In this document: in pieces, positions 1-13,300 of the stretch
How positions within the stretch are numbered: position 1 is the first letter of the stretch
Layout of the letters: each line of letters opens with the position of its first letter
Origin: Toxoplasma gondii ME49
Taxonomy: Eukaryota > Apicomplexa > Conoidasida > Eucoccidiorida > Sarcocystidae
DNA: 64,000 bases
Reading direction: 5' to 3'
NCBI RefSeq assembly: GCF_000006565.2
Contig: NC_031478.1
Location: forward strand, 4,045,788 to 4,109,787
Program-made: the position numbers and the translations under genes
Notes under the pieces: model-generated
What the model saw: the letters and a program-made list of their open reading frames with translations, nothing else
Databases searched by the model: none
What the model was told of the DNA's origin: nothing

Positions 1-3000
1 TTTCTGCGCGATCTCTTTTCGTTCTTGCTGGTTCGCCGCTTCTCGGACTCTCCGACGACTTGCGTGTGTCCATGCGCTCTTCAGGAGGCGCTTCCCTCGG
101 CCTGCACCACTTCGGCGTTCTGGAAGTTCTCCTCAAAGCACGAGCTGAAGGCCGCAACCTCCTGCCTCGAGTACGACATCGCGTAGAACTTGAGAGAGCA
201 AACACACGGAAAGACTGCCAAAATGCAACTCGTGTCTTTCCCTGCTTTTCGCTGTTCCTTCTTCGCGCTTTCCACTCTTCCCCCTCGTGCTGTTGACAGT
301 TCTCCGCTTCTCTCCCTTCTCACCTCGTCGCTCCCTGACTTTCTTTCCGCGGCTTCTCCGTTCCTCCGCTGTGTCTCCTCCATTTCCGTCTCTTTACCTG
401 CGTGAGACGACGTCTCTCTTTTTCTTTCTAGGTCATTGGTGGCTGCAGCGCCGGCGCCGTCGTCGCAGCCTGGCTCTGCACGAGGACAGACGAGGAGCTG
501 CTGGGGCAGGGAACTGTCGAGTATCTCGTCGAGCACTGGAAAGCTCTGTCACCGAACTCTTGGCTTTTTCGCCTCTGGAATGTCTTGACAAAGGGGTAGG
601 CCTGTCAGGGATTCAGAAACGCATGTGCCGAGAAGTTAGAGTAACGTGGATGAAGGCAAGGAAACCTTTCCAAGTGGAAAGCGTTTCTGAGTTCTGACAT
701 CGACTCAAGGTCTCGTCTCTATAATGATGCCCCGTCACGCCACTCTGTAGTGTAGAGAGTCCCAGGGCGTCTACGCCCTCCACCCGGTCATTGCCTGGGC
801 GAGCCGTCTCTTCGCTCCCCAGGCTCAACTTTTGTGCAGCTTGTGCTCGGGGGTGTGCGCTCGGAGGAGGGATGAAGCCCCTGCTACTCGTGCGAGTTCC
901 ACCTCGCAGACATGAATCGCAGGTTCCTCCTGAAACTGTTTAGTTGTTGCCGAGCGAGTGCTGACTATGGCGTTTCACGGAAAACCCTCTTTCTAGAGTC
1001 CTCTCTCCAAAAGCCGCTTGGACGCCTGATTTGTTCGACGTCTCTGTCCAGTCAACACTGTCACTGAGTCTGCGACTTCCACGCAAACGGGCAGGCCAGC
1101 AGGCTATGAAGCGCCAGCCGTTTTTAGACGTGCCGCTCTCGTCGGTTTTTCTTTTCTTTCCGCGGCTGCGCCTTCAATTCGCTTCCAGACTCGTCTCGTT
1201 GAGAGCAAGAGAAGACGACTCATAAGAGGGTCATAAAATCAGCGGAACAAAACTGGGGGCTTTCCTTCGCTGCAATCGGCATCAAGCGCCTGTGGCTCCG
1301 GTGCTGCATCTTTGAGTCTGCGAGTGAAGGTGCACCTGAGAGCGAAACAGGCCGTTCGCGCATGCGCCACCGTAGAGTCCCAGTCTGCTGCGTGTGTGTT
1401 CAGTCTGTGATAAACGCTCGCGGAGACAGGACCGTTTGTAGCTGTGCATCTCTCTGCTATGGTCCCTCGTTCCCTGCCCTTTTCTCGCCTCTGCCTTCAG
1501 CTACATGTGCGACATCGACGTATGGAAGGCTTCGTCGAAGAAACTCTTCGGAGACTTGACGTTCCTCGAGGCCTACGAGCGCACGGGTCGCGTCCTCAAC
1601 ATCTCCATGACTCGCGCAGACAGGTAAAGCCTGCCTCCACAGACGAAGCTTCTCCTGCGCGTGAGAAGAAAGATCGAACTTCGTGCCTAGCGCTTTTGAC
1701 ACACACGCTTCTGTTCGCCGCGAACGTCTGGCCGCAGAACCTGGAAGCCCTGCGACTAGCGAGGCTATCGGAACCTGACAGCGAATCTGCGTGGGGAACT
1801 GCATGCTGGGGAACTGCGCGCGGCGCAACTCCGAGCGTTCGAGTTCAGTCTCTGCTCCTTCAGCAGAGCTTTCCTATTTCTTGCATCGGGACAGAGTCTG
1901 GGGCAGTCCTTCCTGTGCCTTCCAGCCGGCCACTGAGAGAGAGAACAGCGATTTTCTTCCGGCTGCTGTCCAGCGCGCCGGCCTCCTGTTTAAGACAACG
2001 ATACGTGATGAGGTCCAGTTTCCTGTGTTCGATTTAACAAACGTTTTCGCCGTCTCTAACCTGTTGGAGGTTCCGGTAAGGAAGAGCGCAATGGAAATCA
2101 CGGTGCCACGGAGACCTGGAGAGCGGAGGAAGTAGGAGTTTCCGACTTCCCCTATCCTCCTGCGGGACTGCTGAACCGTCTCTGCAGAACTCTGTGTTTC
2201 GACGACAGGAGTCCGAGAAAAGAACGGGACAGACAGCGCCTTGTGTTAAAGAATTGAGAAAGCGTTCGGAGACAAGGAAAGCTGCCCTTTCACTGTGCAA
2301 CGGGATGCGTTTCCTTTTTGCAACTTGTGCCTTTCGAATTCGTCTGGCTTCTCTCTTTCCGTGCGTGGGTTCGGTCTCTGCTTTTCCACTTTTCCCCTTT
2401 GCCGTTGTTATTCTCGTTCCTCCGACGTCCCTCAAGCTCTCTCCTGTGCCTCAACGTCATCGGCAACGGACTGCAGCCAGCAGTTCTCCAACTCTCGCTT
2501 GCTGGAAGCCGAGTTGCGATTCCAGCTTCGTCTCCGTTGCTCGTTCTCATGCGCTCTCGGGGCTACTCTATTGATGTCCTCGGTGCCGGCTTTCTCCCGA
2601 GGAGTGGGCGCCTTCTCTTGCCAGTCTGTGTACCCTGTCGTTCTTTTTTTTTCGGACGCGTTTTCCTCCTAAGAATACCGCGAGAACGTGCTACTTGGAA
2701 TGCCACTGGGGAGATGTTTTGGTCGGCTTTCAACAACGTTTCGTCCGCTTGCCGTTGCGCTTTTTTTCAGAGAAGAATCTGGGGTGCAAGTGATGAACTA
2801 CGTGACTGCACCGAACGTACTGATCTGGTCGGCCATTCTCTGTTCCTGCGCATTTCCGTTCTTGAGTCTTCCTCTCCCTCTTCGAGAGAAAAGTCCAAAA
2901 GGAAAAGTAGGATACCCTCCACGTTCACTCAAGCAGCAACCACAGAGCTCCTTTGGTTTCCCTTGGGCCGTCCTCTTGCCTCTCGTTTTCTGTCTCGCCT

Positions 3001-5620
3001 GCTGCTCGTTTTCTCTCGCTCTGACCTCGCGTCCTGATATCGGGGATCTCGGAAACGAGGCGACACCTGCGTTTGTGTGGGAGAGAGCAGCATGCGGTGA
3101 AATCCACCTCACAGAATGTTCTTGGCTGCCATCGAATCTGCATGCGTTTCGTCTCCCAGAAGGACTCTTTCTCCATGCGTCTTTGCAAATCATATTAGAG
3201 ACTCATCTCGACCAAATGCTTCTTCCCGCTTTGCCGTGTTCCAGTGCGTCAATCCGTCGTTCTTGCTCTCATTAACAGCTGCCTGCACATGTGCCAGTAT
3301 TCGTACATGTATACATATTTATATGTATACATATGTATACATATATATATATATATATAGACATATATATTAGGTTTTCCATTTTTTGTGTTCTTATGTA
3401 TCGTTGTACCGGCGTGGAAGATGGAACCGCTTCATTCCCGTATAGACGTTTACTCTGCCTGTTCTGGCCGTCATTTTGCGGGTCTTCCCGTGTCTTCGCT
3501 TCCGCGTTTCTCCAAGAATCCGAGAGGCGTTTGTCTCTTCGCGGTCCATTGCCAGGTTGCCTTCGCCTGTGTGTGGACAGGTTTTTCCGTTATTCTGGCG
3601 TTTCTCAGCCGTCTCTCCGCGGCCTGCAAAGTCCAGACGCGAAATCGGCAACTTAACTTCCTTGTTATGGCTCGTCGTTTCACGGACAATTCACTGACGT
3701 GCTGGTGACACAAAGAGTCCCAGTAAACTTGCCTGTGCGCTGCTCAGAAAAGCCGCGACCGTTGTCTCTGCGCTTTCGGTTTTAGGCTGTGATCTCCAAA
3801 GTCTTCGGGTGCAGCTACTTCCATGACGGCTCCCTCAGTGGAGATATTCCTACCGAGCAGATGCGAGAGGCCTGGGCTGTTAGTTACTCGATCGTCTCGC
3901 AGGTAGGCGTTCCGACAAGATTCAGAGAGTGAGGCAGACCCCAAACGACAACGTTCAAGTTCTCGTCTGCTTTCGCGACCGCCACACTCAGTGAAGTAAA
4001 GGTGGTATGGGGTTTACGTTCACGGAGTGCTCCAAGATCTCACGTTTGTAGACAAGCTGTGACAGGCAACGATTCTCTTCGCTCTCCTGAAATCCCTCTC
4101 CTGGCGGTGTGCCTTTGTGCCTTTCCTCCTGTCAAGTGCGCTGTTTGCATTCGTGGGTTTCAGCCTTTAGTGAAAAGTTAACAGTTCAGTACAAGGTTCC
4201 CCGTCAACCACCTTGTGTTCCTGTACGAGCATTATTTCCGTTACAGAAGAACTTTGCTCCTTAGAAACCAGACCGTGCTGTGGCTAGGTAATTGCATGCT
4301 TAACACTCGCCCGCTGGTGGCGACGCATCCTGTTTTCGAAATAAATACATTCGTACAAATATAAATGTATCAATATATAAATGTATCAATATATAAATGT
4401 ATCAATATATATATATATATATATGTATATATTTTTTTTTTGATGCAGATACACATTTACATGTGTAGAAACACTTTAATATGCTTTTTGAGAATATACG
4501 GACAGTTTTGGTTCTACATCTTCGTATGTAAATACACAACTCTCTACGGCTTGAGGAGAATGCGCCCGCGCCCTACGAGCCGGCAAAACGGTTTTCAAGA
4601 TCTAGAGAAGTAGAGCACCCCAACTCGTGTATAAACTCCCCAGAAAAGAGCGTTTCTATAGGCCGAGGACTCTTGTTTAAAGTGAGAGACAGAGACTGTA
4701 GCCTCAGTCTGGGGCTCCTTGGGTGGCTCTAAGAACGCACTGCCTTTTTTATTCAGGAGGGGGGCATTCGCTGGGACACCGAAGGAAAGAGTGAGCTGAC
4801 TTGCAAAGATCTGAGGCGACCTCCTTCGTGGAGAAAGTGAAAGTCGCGGATTTCGTATTTTGTTTACTTTGTTCTTTATTCACTTAGCTGTATAGTCTTT
4901 TTGTGAACCCGTTTTCGATGACAAAGTGTAGCTTCTGTAGCAAACATGAACTCTACTGGTGAAAAAAACAGGTGGCTCTACAGTCCACGTGTCGCTGGGA
5001 AAACCGAACATGCCGGAGAGACTGTCCTGCGAGTGAATCGTTCTGTCTCCGGGCGCTGTGCCAGGTGAATCTCCACGTCTTCCCTTTCGCGGGGCTCCGC
5101 ACTCACGGCGAGGCTGGCATTCCGGTAAGCCTTTCGTCTTCGAAGCACTGGAGAGTCGACCTCAACCCTCGTACCCAGTCTTCTGTGTCGCGACGACTGC
5201 TCCCGTATTCTAATGCCTGTACAGACGCGTTCTCTAATTCTGTCTGCATTTTTTTTCTCTCGCTGCATCGGCCCATAGTGGGTGAGTGGATGCCTCGCGG
5301 CTTGCCGAAATGCACGCGAGTGACCTGGAAACTGCATGCGTTTGTCGCCTCGGTTGTTTCTGCGGGGGCCTGCAGCCACCGATGGGGAGACCACGTAGTA
5401 GGACAGAGAGGCAAACGCCGTGGCGAGAACCGTATGCGTCCATTGAATCATTGAGTTAAGTACTTCACTGTTCATGTGAGTGGTAACAGACATACGTAGC
5501 TCTGAAGCTTTCAAGGCGCACCGCAGTGAATAAACTGTATCATGTCCCCTTTTTTTAAATGCGTAGCTGTGTATCTAGCAGTTTTCGTATATATATATAT
5601 ATATAGGACACACGTATATA

Positions 5621-5657
<37 letters not shown>

Positions 5658-8480
5658 TAATACATGGGAGACCGACTGCCTTTATACAGGACTATATCAC
5701 ATGCCGACATATATCTTTCTGCCACACGCGCCTGCATATCTCTCTATATTTAGGCAAATATATATCTATATATGGGGTATCGCTTTTTAGTGGAGAAAGG
5801 GATTTTTGCCGTGCACGCTGGATCCTGTTCGAAGTTTTGACGACGTGGAGTTTTGCGCTTTGAGATGGCGCGGCCGGACATCCGTTTTCACCAGTTTTTT
5901 CGGCTTACGCGAATGAAGAGATTTCTGTCAGCCCTCGTGTTGCCGAGAGTCACGTCCGACTCTCGTCACGAAGCGACGTCGAGGTGCGAGGCCGTCTCGT
6001 CAAATGAACTGTCGAGAGAGATTGCCTGTCCACCCTAGAGTCCCTTTTAGGGATTAGGCGCCAGTTCTTGCTCAGTACCGTCGCGCTGAGGACTCTTTTT
6101 TTTCCAAGAGACGGCTACCCTCGGATTACAGCAGCACGCACTTGACAAGTGAACAAGAGTCCTGTGTGGCGCGCGTGTCTCCTCGAAAAAGTACTTCTTG
6201 CAGCGAAGACACCTGTCTCGCGCTCTCTCACGTTTCTCGTATCTCCCTCGTCTTCCTTCTCTTTCTACCGCGTTCCTTATCACTCTTTTTGTCTTCCATT
6301 CAGCCTCATTCTCTTTTTTCTTATCTGTCTCGCCCTCAGTTTCTCCTGTGTTTTCCCCTCTCTGTCTTAGGTTTTTTCGTTCTGTATGTTTACCCCACGT
6401 TCCCGGCCAGTTTTTCTCAGGCTGGAGGTCGCTGTGCGACGCGGAGCTCTATCGCGGCTGGGGGGACTGTGACTCCCGTGCACTTACGGGAGTTCTGTGC
6501 AGCCGCTTCCTCTCCGATCAGTTCATGGAGAACTGAAAGTCGCAACACAGGTGTCTTTCTCGACTTCGTTCCTTGTCTTTTTTCCTGATTCTTTGTTGGC
6601 ACCTCTGCGGGTTCTTTCAGGTCCACTGGCGAGGACGCAGTAGCAAGTGGCGAGCAGGATTTCTTCTTTCAGCGCTCGAGTTGTTTTTCAAGGAGCACAT
6701 TGTAGGTTTCCTCTCGGACTAGACGGTTGCGCGTTTTCTGTTGCATTTCCTCTTGCCTTTTGTAGGTTGAAGTGGACTCGTTTTGAGTGTCTTCTGGCAT
6801 GTAAAAGGTTCAAAGTCTCAGATGTCTCGCTCTGCTTGCTCCCTCCGTGTTGGGTGTGCTTCGGCTTTCGTCGGCCCATCTTTCTGCCGTCTCAGCGCTG
6901 TTCACTCAAATATGCAGCGTACTCGTTTGCGGTGTGACGCTTCTCAAGCCAGTTGCATCGTAGTCGTCTTCCCAGGACCTAAGGGCGACCTCCGGTTTCC
7001 GAGTTCACCTGGAGAACTCCTTTGTTGTGGTCCACGCTACGCAACGAACTGTTTCTAGTTCCCCGTGGCGAAGCCGACAAAAGAACGCCGGACAGCGCAT
7101 TTTTGTGTTTGAAGAGCGATAGGAGATAAACCTCCGCATTCATCGTAGACGCAGTCAATCCTGTAGATCTGCTCCCTGGGAGAGCACGTCTCACAGTGCC
7201 TCGGATCTCGTAGCGGCGTAGTCACTTTCTTTCTGAGAAGCATTTCAGTCGCGTCATTGCCAGTGCACAGCCTTCGTCCGTTCCTCACTACTTCTCCAAC
7301 CGACTCCTTCTGGCGAAACCGTCTTCTACGTCCTCTGAAAAGACCAAGGATGCAGACTTCTTTCTCTCCTCTGCTTCTTCGGTTGAGCCTGAGAACCGAA
7401 CAGACGGAGTCCAGTGTACGAGGCGTTGTTCCCGCTCTCTTCTGCGTTTCTCTGTGCAGCGGTTTCTCCTGCGGCTGATTGCTCTCCTGGATGTCTCACC
7501 CACTCTTCGGGGGATCAACGCAGGAAGTCTAGCCTTGCAGGTAAGGATGACTCAAACGAAGATAACGTATGCGTTACCGTTACCTGTTCGCCGGGCTTCT
7601 CTTCCTCGCCCAGCACGAACGGCGCTTCTTTTCCCCGGTCTTTCGGCTCCTGAGAATCTCTTTCTATGTTCTCACACGCCCTACGTTTCCCTCCTCTACA
7701 CACATATATATGTGTGTATAGAATAACCTGTATCTCTATCTATATCAAGCCTTCTGTGCTTATCTATATCTATGCACCTGTTCCTGTATCTGTTTATATC
7801 AAGCCTTCTGTGTTTTTGTGTCTATAGCTGTCTACATCTTTCAATGTCTATATGCATCTGTCTATGCATATTCACCTGTCTGTACCTCTATATCTATCCA
7901 TCTGCATCTATCGGTGTCTGTCTACGTCTACCTGCCGATATTTGTCTATGTATTTGTTTCCCTCTCTATCTGTGACTATATCTGTATCGATCTCTATTAA
8001 TCTATGCATATCTGTGTATCTATGTATGTGGAATGGTCACAGTGTAATTGCAAAGTAGACGCTGTTTTTCGTTTCCAGTCATACACAGGAGACGTGACGC
8101 TGCATCCTCGCTACATCTCCGCAAGGTACTTGCGCCTTCTGAACGACACACGACCTTCCGACATTTCTTGGTAAGACGGAACAACATGGTACGCGCGGTG
8201 GAAAAAATATCGCTTGTCTTCCGTTTCTGTCGATTCACAAATATGCTTCTTTCTCGACTGGGAGGGCGCGGGGGAGGGGGGGAGGGGACCTCCGAGTCTC
8301 CCCCGCGGGTGGAACGTTGACTTGTGTGTGAGTGACGAGTCGTCCGGCGCGCTTTTGCATGCAGAGGCGAGAGAGGTATATTCAGGAAAAAAAAAGAGTC
8401 GGTCCCCTCCTCTGCGTTTGCTCAGGTATCTCCAAGAGGGCCGCCTGATGGCTTTTCCCAAGCTCCACTTGATCCGGTAG
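1..8480 (+). CDS. Patatin-like phospholipase / triacylglycerol lipase (TGL/SDP1 type), 5' part outside window
   Basis: Ten exons support about 331 C-terminal residues: 85-170 (perhaps starting earlier), 432-595, 1501-1623, 2771-2906, 3786-3902, 5065-5124, 6621-6701, 7460-7540, 8079-8170 and 8426-8480 (TAG stop). All have GT/AG borders and compatible phases. The glycine-rich oxyanion loop GGASLG lies in the first exon, the nucleophile elbow GCSAG in the second, and the dyad Asp in the DGS of FHDGSLSGDIP in the fifth. Further family landmarks are FGDLTFLEAYERTGRVLNI, TAPNVLIWSA and YTGDVT. These match the eukaryotic TGL3/4/5-SDP1 branch, which hydrolyses triacylglycerol or phospholipid acyl esters at lipid droplets or membranes. 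The substrate cannot be read from sequence. Exon 4 ends with a short charged extension before its donor. The N-terminal part upstream of the catalytic domain is not in the window. A 6416-6535 open stretch in intron 6 does not fit the phase and was left out. Confidence 0.88.
3299..3371. repeat. (TA)n / TATG-TATACATA microsatellite
   Basis: Alternating TATACATA and (TA)n lies in the intron between lipase exons 4 and 5. It is simple-sequence DNA with no coding content. Confidence 0.9.
4362..4440. repeat. 16-bp minisatellite running into (AT)n and T9
   Basis: A 16-bp unit (AAATGTATCAATATAT) occurs three times in tandem, followed by (AT)n and a T run, inside lipase intron 5. Confidence 0.85.
5588..5655. 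repeat. (AT)n microsatellite
   Basis: Two (AT)n runs are separated by a short CACACG-containing spacer in the large intron between lipase exons 6 and 7. Confidence 0.9.
7717..8032. repeat. Degenerate (CTAT/CTGT)n tract
   Basis: About 300 bp of imperfect TCTATC/TCTGTA tetranucleotide repeats lie in the intron before lipase exon 9. Long open frames across it are artefacts of the repeat. Confidence 0.85.
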
Positions 8481-8532
8481 AACGGGAACCTCGTTCACGC
8501 ACATGCACTGCCTACAGATATATCGACACACA

Positions 8533-8533
<1 letters not shown>

Positions 8534-8575
<42 letters not shown>

Positions 8576-8708
8576 GTTGTATGTATATATATATATATAT
8601 ATTTGTATTTATGTTGATGTGTGTTTATGCGTAGACGCATTCATGCATCTCTTCATATATGTATATATGTATATATATGTATATATATATGTATATGTAT
8701 ATATATCT
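8534..8708. repeat. (AT)n and (TATG)n microsatellite
   Basis: Long (AT)n blocks alternate with TATG and TGTGTTTATG-like units just downstream of the lipase stop codon. Confidence 0.9.
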
Positions 8709-9889
8709 TTGCTGTTAACATGTCTGAAAGGAGCGGGTGCGTGCCCTTTGCAGTGTGGAGGTACCGAGCTGTGGCTCTGTCTGCCTTTCTTTATTTCTGT
8801 CATGCTGAGGCGTCGCGCGAGCCGGTGCTTTTCTTTTTGACCAGAAACCGCATGCGCATCGACCGCTGCTTCGAAGACCTCGCCGAGGCTCTCGAAGAAG
8901 CCGCTGCGGCCTTTGCGCCTGCAGGCAACACGAGAGGCGTCCAAAAAGTTTTCTGAGGACGCCGCGGAGGGCAAGAAATTTGAGGTCCTCAAAGAGTCTC
9001 TCCGAGGGGATGTTGTATCGCAGTCCTCGCGTTCGAAGAAATTCGACACACACGTTAGACAAGCAACGCGTGAAGAGTCGGATCCCTTCCGCGCTTGACT
9101 CGCTCACAAGGACGTCCGCCATTTCGACTGTTGAGAGAGAACAGCCTTTCGTCTGTTTTGCAAGGATGCGGAAGAGACTCGACTGAGGAGAAGGCAAGCG
9201 CTCCCGAACTCAGGACGTACCGGGTCTGGAGGCGCATGCAGCGGCGTCGCGCTCATTTCCCGTCATGTTGATTGTCGAAAGCTTTTGTCAACGAGGTGAA
9301 ATAGTCACCCCAGCGAAGGCAGAGAAGCCGCATACGAGCAGAAGAGGAATATATAGGGAACGGCGGAAGAGAAAAAAAAGTGAAGAGAGGCAGGCCGGCA
9401 ACACCGAGACACGGAGAGAAGAGAAGACACTTCAAGGAAAATGACCAAGCGGGCCTTCTCTCGACTCTCGTCTCTGTTTTCACTCCAGTCCGGGGCTCCT
9501 CTGTCTCGTCTATCTCCTCCTGTAGAAAAGCGTTAGTCATTTTCGTCTGCGTTTTTCCTCTCCGCAAAACGCCTCTGCTGCCCTTTTGCAAACGCGCCTG
9601 CTTTGTCGTGAACTGCATGAGACCCTTTGCTGATGGCTGACCAAGCGGCCTCCTACACTGCGTTCGCTCCGCCTTTCCGGCGCGTCAACCACGTCGAAGA
9701 GCCTTTTGCCCCACCCACAGAAATGCCGAGGGTCTGCTTGTCCTGCTCGTATCCACGTTTTCGAGCGCCAGCACAGAGACGCAACAAAGATACAGGGGAA
9801 ACGACACCCGAGAGAATCGCACGCAAGAGACGGTAGACAAATGAGTAGTCAGATGAACGGAGAGGGGTCAGCGAAAAAAAGGACCGATC

Positions 9890-9938
9890 TGATAAATATA
9901 TATAAAAATATCTATATATAAATATCTATATATATATG
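9890..9938. repeat. AT-rich microsatellite
   Basis: A short imperfect repeat of ATATATAAA and ATATCT units lies downstream of the JMJD5 gene. Confidence 0.8.
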
Positions 9939-10392
9939 GGAGAGGCAGGTCTGCAGATGGTGCAGAGAGCTTGACACGGGTGCAGATCCACAGGTGGATA
10001 GATAAGTGGATGAGGATAGACGTAAAGATAGACAGAATGCCCATTGACGTGTACACAGACCGAGGAGAGCGAATGTTGACTTGAACTGGACAGAGACAGC
10101 GAGGCCGCACAAACGAAACGATGACTGAGAAGAAACAACGAAGGCGAGGCTTCTTCCTTGACCATCATGCTTTCTCCCGGGAGAGGCTGACAAACGGAGT
10201 GTCTCTCGTCTTCTCTGTAGCCTCTGGGGAGCCTCTCTGTTTCGCTCTATCCTCGACTAAGACCGTATGGAGACAGTGTGTGGTTCATCTCCCATGAGAG
10301 TCGCGGAGCTCTATTTGGCAGAACTGCACAGTTCATGCTGACGGATTCACTGTCTAGGGAGCTCTGACGCCTTGGATCGTCTCTCCACGCGT

Positions 10393-13300
10393 TTAGTTCA
10401 CCCAGTGGGAGAGCGACACAGAAGCCGTTTCTGCGAAAACTAGGTGCCACCAGAGTTTCGGAATGAAGAGGATATCCCCCGGCTTTACGAGCACCTCGAA
10501 GCCTCTTCTTCGATCAAACAACGGAAACGACGCATGCAGCGATTCCTTCGCATATTCGCCTCTCTCTCTGCCTTCTCTCGAAGTCCCTTCTTCACGCAGG
10601 GCTTCCCGATCGCTCTTCCTACGACCCTCCGGTGGTGACGCGCAGCCATCTCCTCCTGTTGGTGCACGCGTTGCTTCCTCACGCTCTTTTTCATCCCTCT
10701 TCTGCCTAAGTCCCTCTTTTTCTTGCTTGTCTCGTCCTTGGCTTCGCTTCTCCACCTCTTCCGCTTCCTCTGCGCTCTGCGCCTCAGGCAGAGAAGACAC
10801 TGCTCGAGGCGAAGGAAGAACCAGTCGGTGATGCGGGCGGCGCGCTGGAGGGCCGACCGCGTCCTCCTCAGCTCGCGTTTCTTCGCCGTGCTTTCGATTT
10901 CGTTCTGCTTTCTCTCCCGGCATTCCTGCGCTCTCCTGCTCGTCTTTCTGGTCTTCGTTTTCTTCAAGGAAAAGCTCAAGAGGCGCACCCGATGTGTTGG
11001 TGAGAAGCCCCTGCACGCGCGGAACCAGAGAATCGCACCGCATCCACGTCCCCTCCGGACTCTCGGCCCTCAGGGAGTTGCCCTTCTCTCACGGAGCCGT
11101 TTTAGTTGTTCTGCGCTCCTTTACCGCTCTTTCTCAGTTGTCCTGATGCCATCGTCTCTCCCCTCGTCTTATGCTAGGTTCTTCCTATTGCTGTCCTCAG
11201 GATGGCTCTCTCTCGTATCGGGGAAACAGAAACTTTCACGAACCCAGGATGCTGAATAGGACTCCAGGTATGAGATGCAGACAGCTTCGTTCTCTATGAC
11301 TGTTGTACACTACCAGCCCAGTGGACAGTGCTGAGAGCTCCCAGTATACCTGTTAATCTATTCTGAACAGGCCTTGCATTGGTCGGTGCGCTGTGAATCT
11401 ACATTCATAGGCTTCTTCGCTGGTCGGTGTCGCCTCTCCTCACCTTTGGAAAAGGGTACAGCGACGCCGAGGCCTCTGGGGGATACAACTGAAACCGTTT
11501 GCACCCCACAACTTGAACGAAAAAGTTCTGCCATTCGTCCGTGTGTGCAGGAGACACTGTGCCCTTTGGTCCGATCCACGCGAGGCGGATGAGTGTGTCA
11601 GACTGAGCAGCTGAACAACATCCATCAGACAGCAAAGACACAGTACTATGAACCCCGAATATATATATATATATATATATATATGCTGAGCCCTGCGTAT
11701 TCAATATATATGTAGATATATAAACGTAGATGAATATGTGTGACGGTTTATATGAAACATACAACCGGAAACGAAGCCGAAACATGCGAGAAAGTAGAGT
11801 GGGGACAACAGTGAGAGAAAGCAGAGCCGAGAATGGAGAGAAGAGCACAGATTCGACAAGGAAACGTAGAATGGTAGGGAAAGCCTAGATTGACAAGGAA
11901 AGCCTAAAATGATAAGCAACACCCAGAATGAAAAGGAGCATCTGAATCAGAAAAGAAAACTTAGCTTGAACCCAGAAAGGCTGCGGCGGCCCACCGACTG
12001 TCCCGGCTGGTGTCGCTTTGCGCCAAGTGACGAAGTCACGGACTCAAGGTGACCCCGCAATGTTTAACTACGGAAGTCGTTTCGATATTGAGGTTCTACG
12101 CGACCCAGAAAAAATAGCACATGCGCCGTCAAACAAAGGAAAAGCGGACGGCGTTGGCGGCAGGGAGATGCGAGACGGAGCACGGAAAGCAATCTGTTAG
12201 GACAAAGCACAGCTCATGAAGGAAGAAGAGACGACCACAAAGAAGCCACCAAGTCTTTGTGCAGCTGGTAGTGCACGTCGCGAGGAAGAGATACACCAGA
12301 TTGCAGCGAGTTCGTCTTTCAGCTTGCAAATACACTACATATGGAAATGCGCGCATGCACACGAACAGACACGGGAGCGAAGATCACCGCATACGCTCCG
12401 ACGTCCTTGGAAACCAGAAGAGTTCAGACTGCCCAGCGAACCGCTTTTTGCCGACTTGAGCCAGCGGGGGATCGACGCAGTCCCCGCCAGGTATTTAGAC
12501 GGAAATCCCCAACGCTTACCACAGAGAGCGAGGTCAGGCGTAGGGCAATCAGCTGCGAGTGCCGGAACTTGCTCGAGCAGGGCATGCTGTGCCATGTACA
12601 GGATTGGTTTTCGTGTAGGTCGCTCAAGCGTCATGTTCGTGTGCAGAGTTTTGAGACGTTTGCGTCGCCGAATAGTTGTCTTCTGTGACAGTCCAGTTTC
12701 CGCTGCGTCTCTGCTGCCTTCTCGAATACATTCTGTCTCGTGTCTCGTCCTTTCTCGTCCCCTCCCAGTTGAGGCGCTCGGACTCGCGCCCTGCTTTTCT
12801 GTCGACAGTTCTGTCTCTATCTTTTCAGCATTCAACTCATCTTCCTTCATCTCATCCTCCTCCACCTCAGCTTCCTCTCTCCCACTGGTTTCCATTTCAC
12901 CGTCGTCTCTCCCGCTATCCTCAATCTCGTTGTCCTCTGTGTCTGTCGCACTGTCCTCTATCTCATCTTGCTTCACCTTGCTGTCTCCCTGCTTGTCACT
13001 GTCTCCTGTCGGTTTATCTTCTTTGCGACGCCGTTTGCCTCTGCAGGCGCTCTCAAGAATGCTGGCGAGCAGCGTTTCTCCGCGCATGAGCGTCTGGCCC
13101 CAGTCGTCTGCCGTGTAGGCCTGGCCGACTTCCACGGGGAGAAGACGGTCTCCGAGCTTCTCTTTCAGAAAGGTCCAGTTGCTCCACTTCGAGATGGCCG
13201 GCCAGTGAGAAGCCCCGCCGCGAATCAGAAGCGGCCTCTGCGGCACAAAGACCCGGGAGAGGAATTCAGACAGCGACAGTTGAGTCGCCTCGACCGACGG

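Larger units (their letters stand above)
8481..10392. other. Convergent 3' region, no gene seen
   Basis: This stretch lies between the lipase stop (+) and the JMJD5 stop (-), so it should hold both 3' UTRs. It contains a long AT microsatellite and a second short AT tract. I found no exon-like segment with family similarity. Confidence 0.6.

Noticed and set aside
1444..2037. 197-codon plus-strand frame
   Set aside because: It overlaps the third exon supported for the lipase but in a different frame, then continues into intron sequence.
6416..6535. Possible extra lipase exon
   Set aside because: It has an acceptor, but the donor leaves phase 1 whereas the next exon needs phase 0. Joining exon 6 directly to 6621 also fits the family alignment.
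12216..13118. 300-codon plus-strand open frame
   Set aside because: It is antisense to JMJD5 exon 2. Its Ser-rich translation is the complement of the acidic insertion, and the minus strand has clear JmjC motifs.
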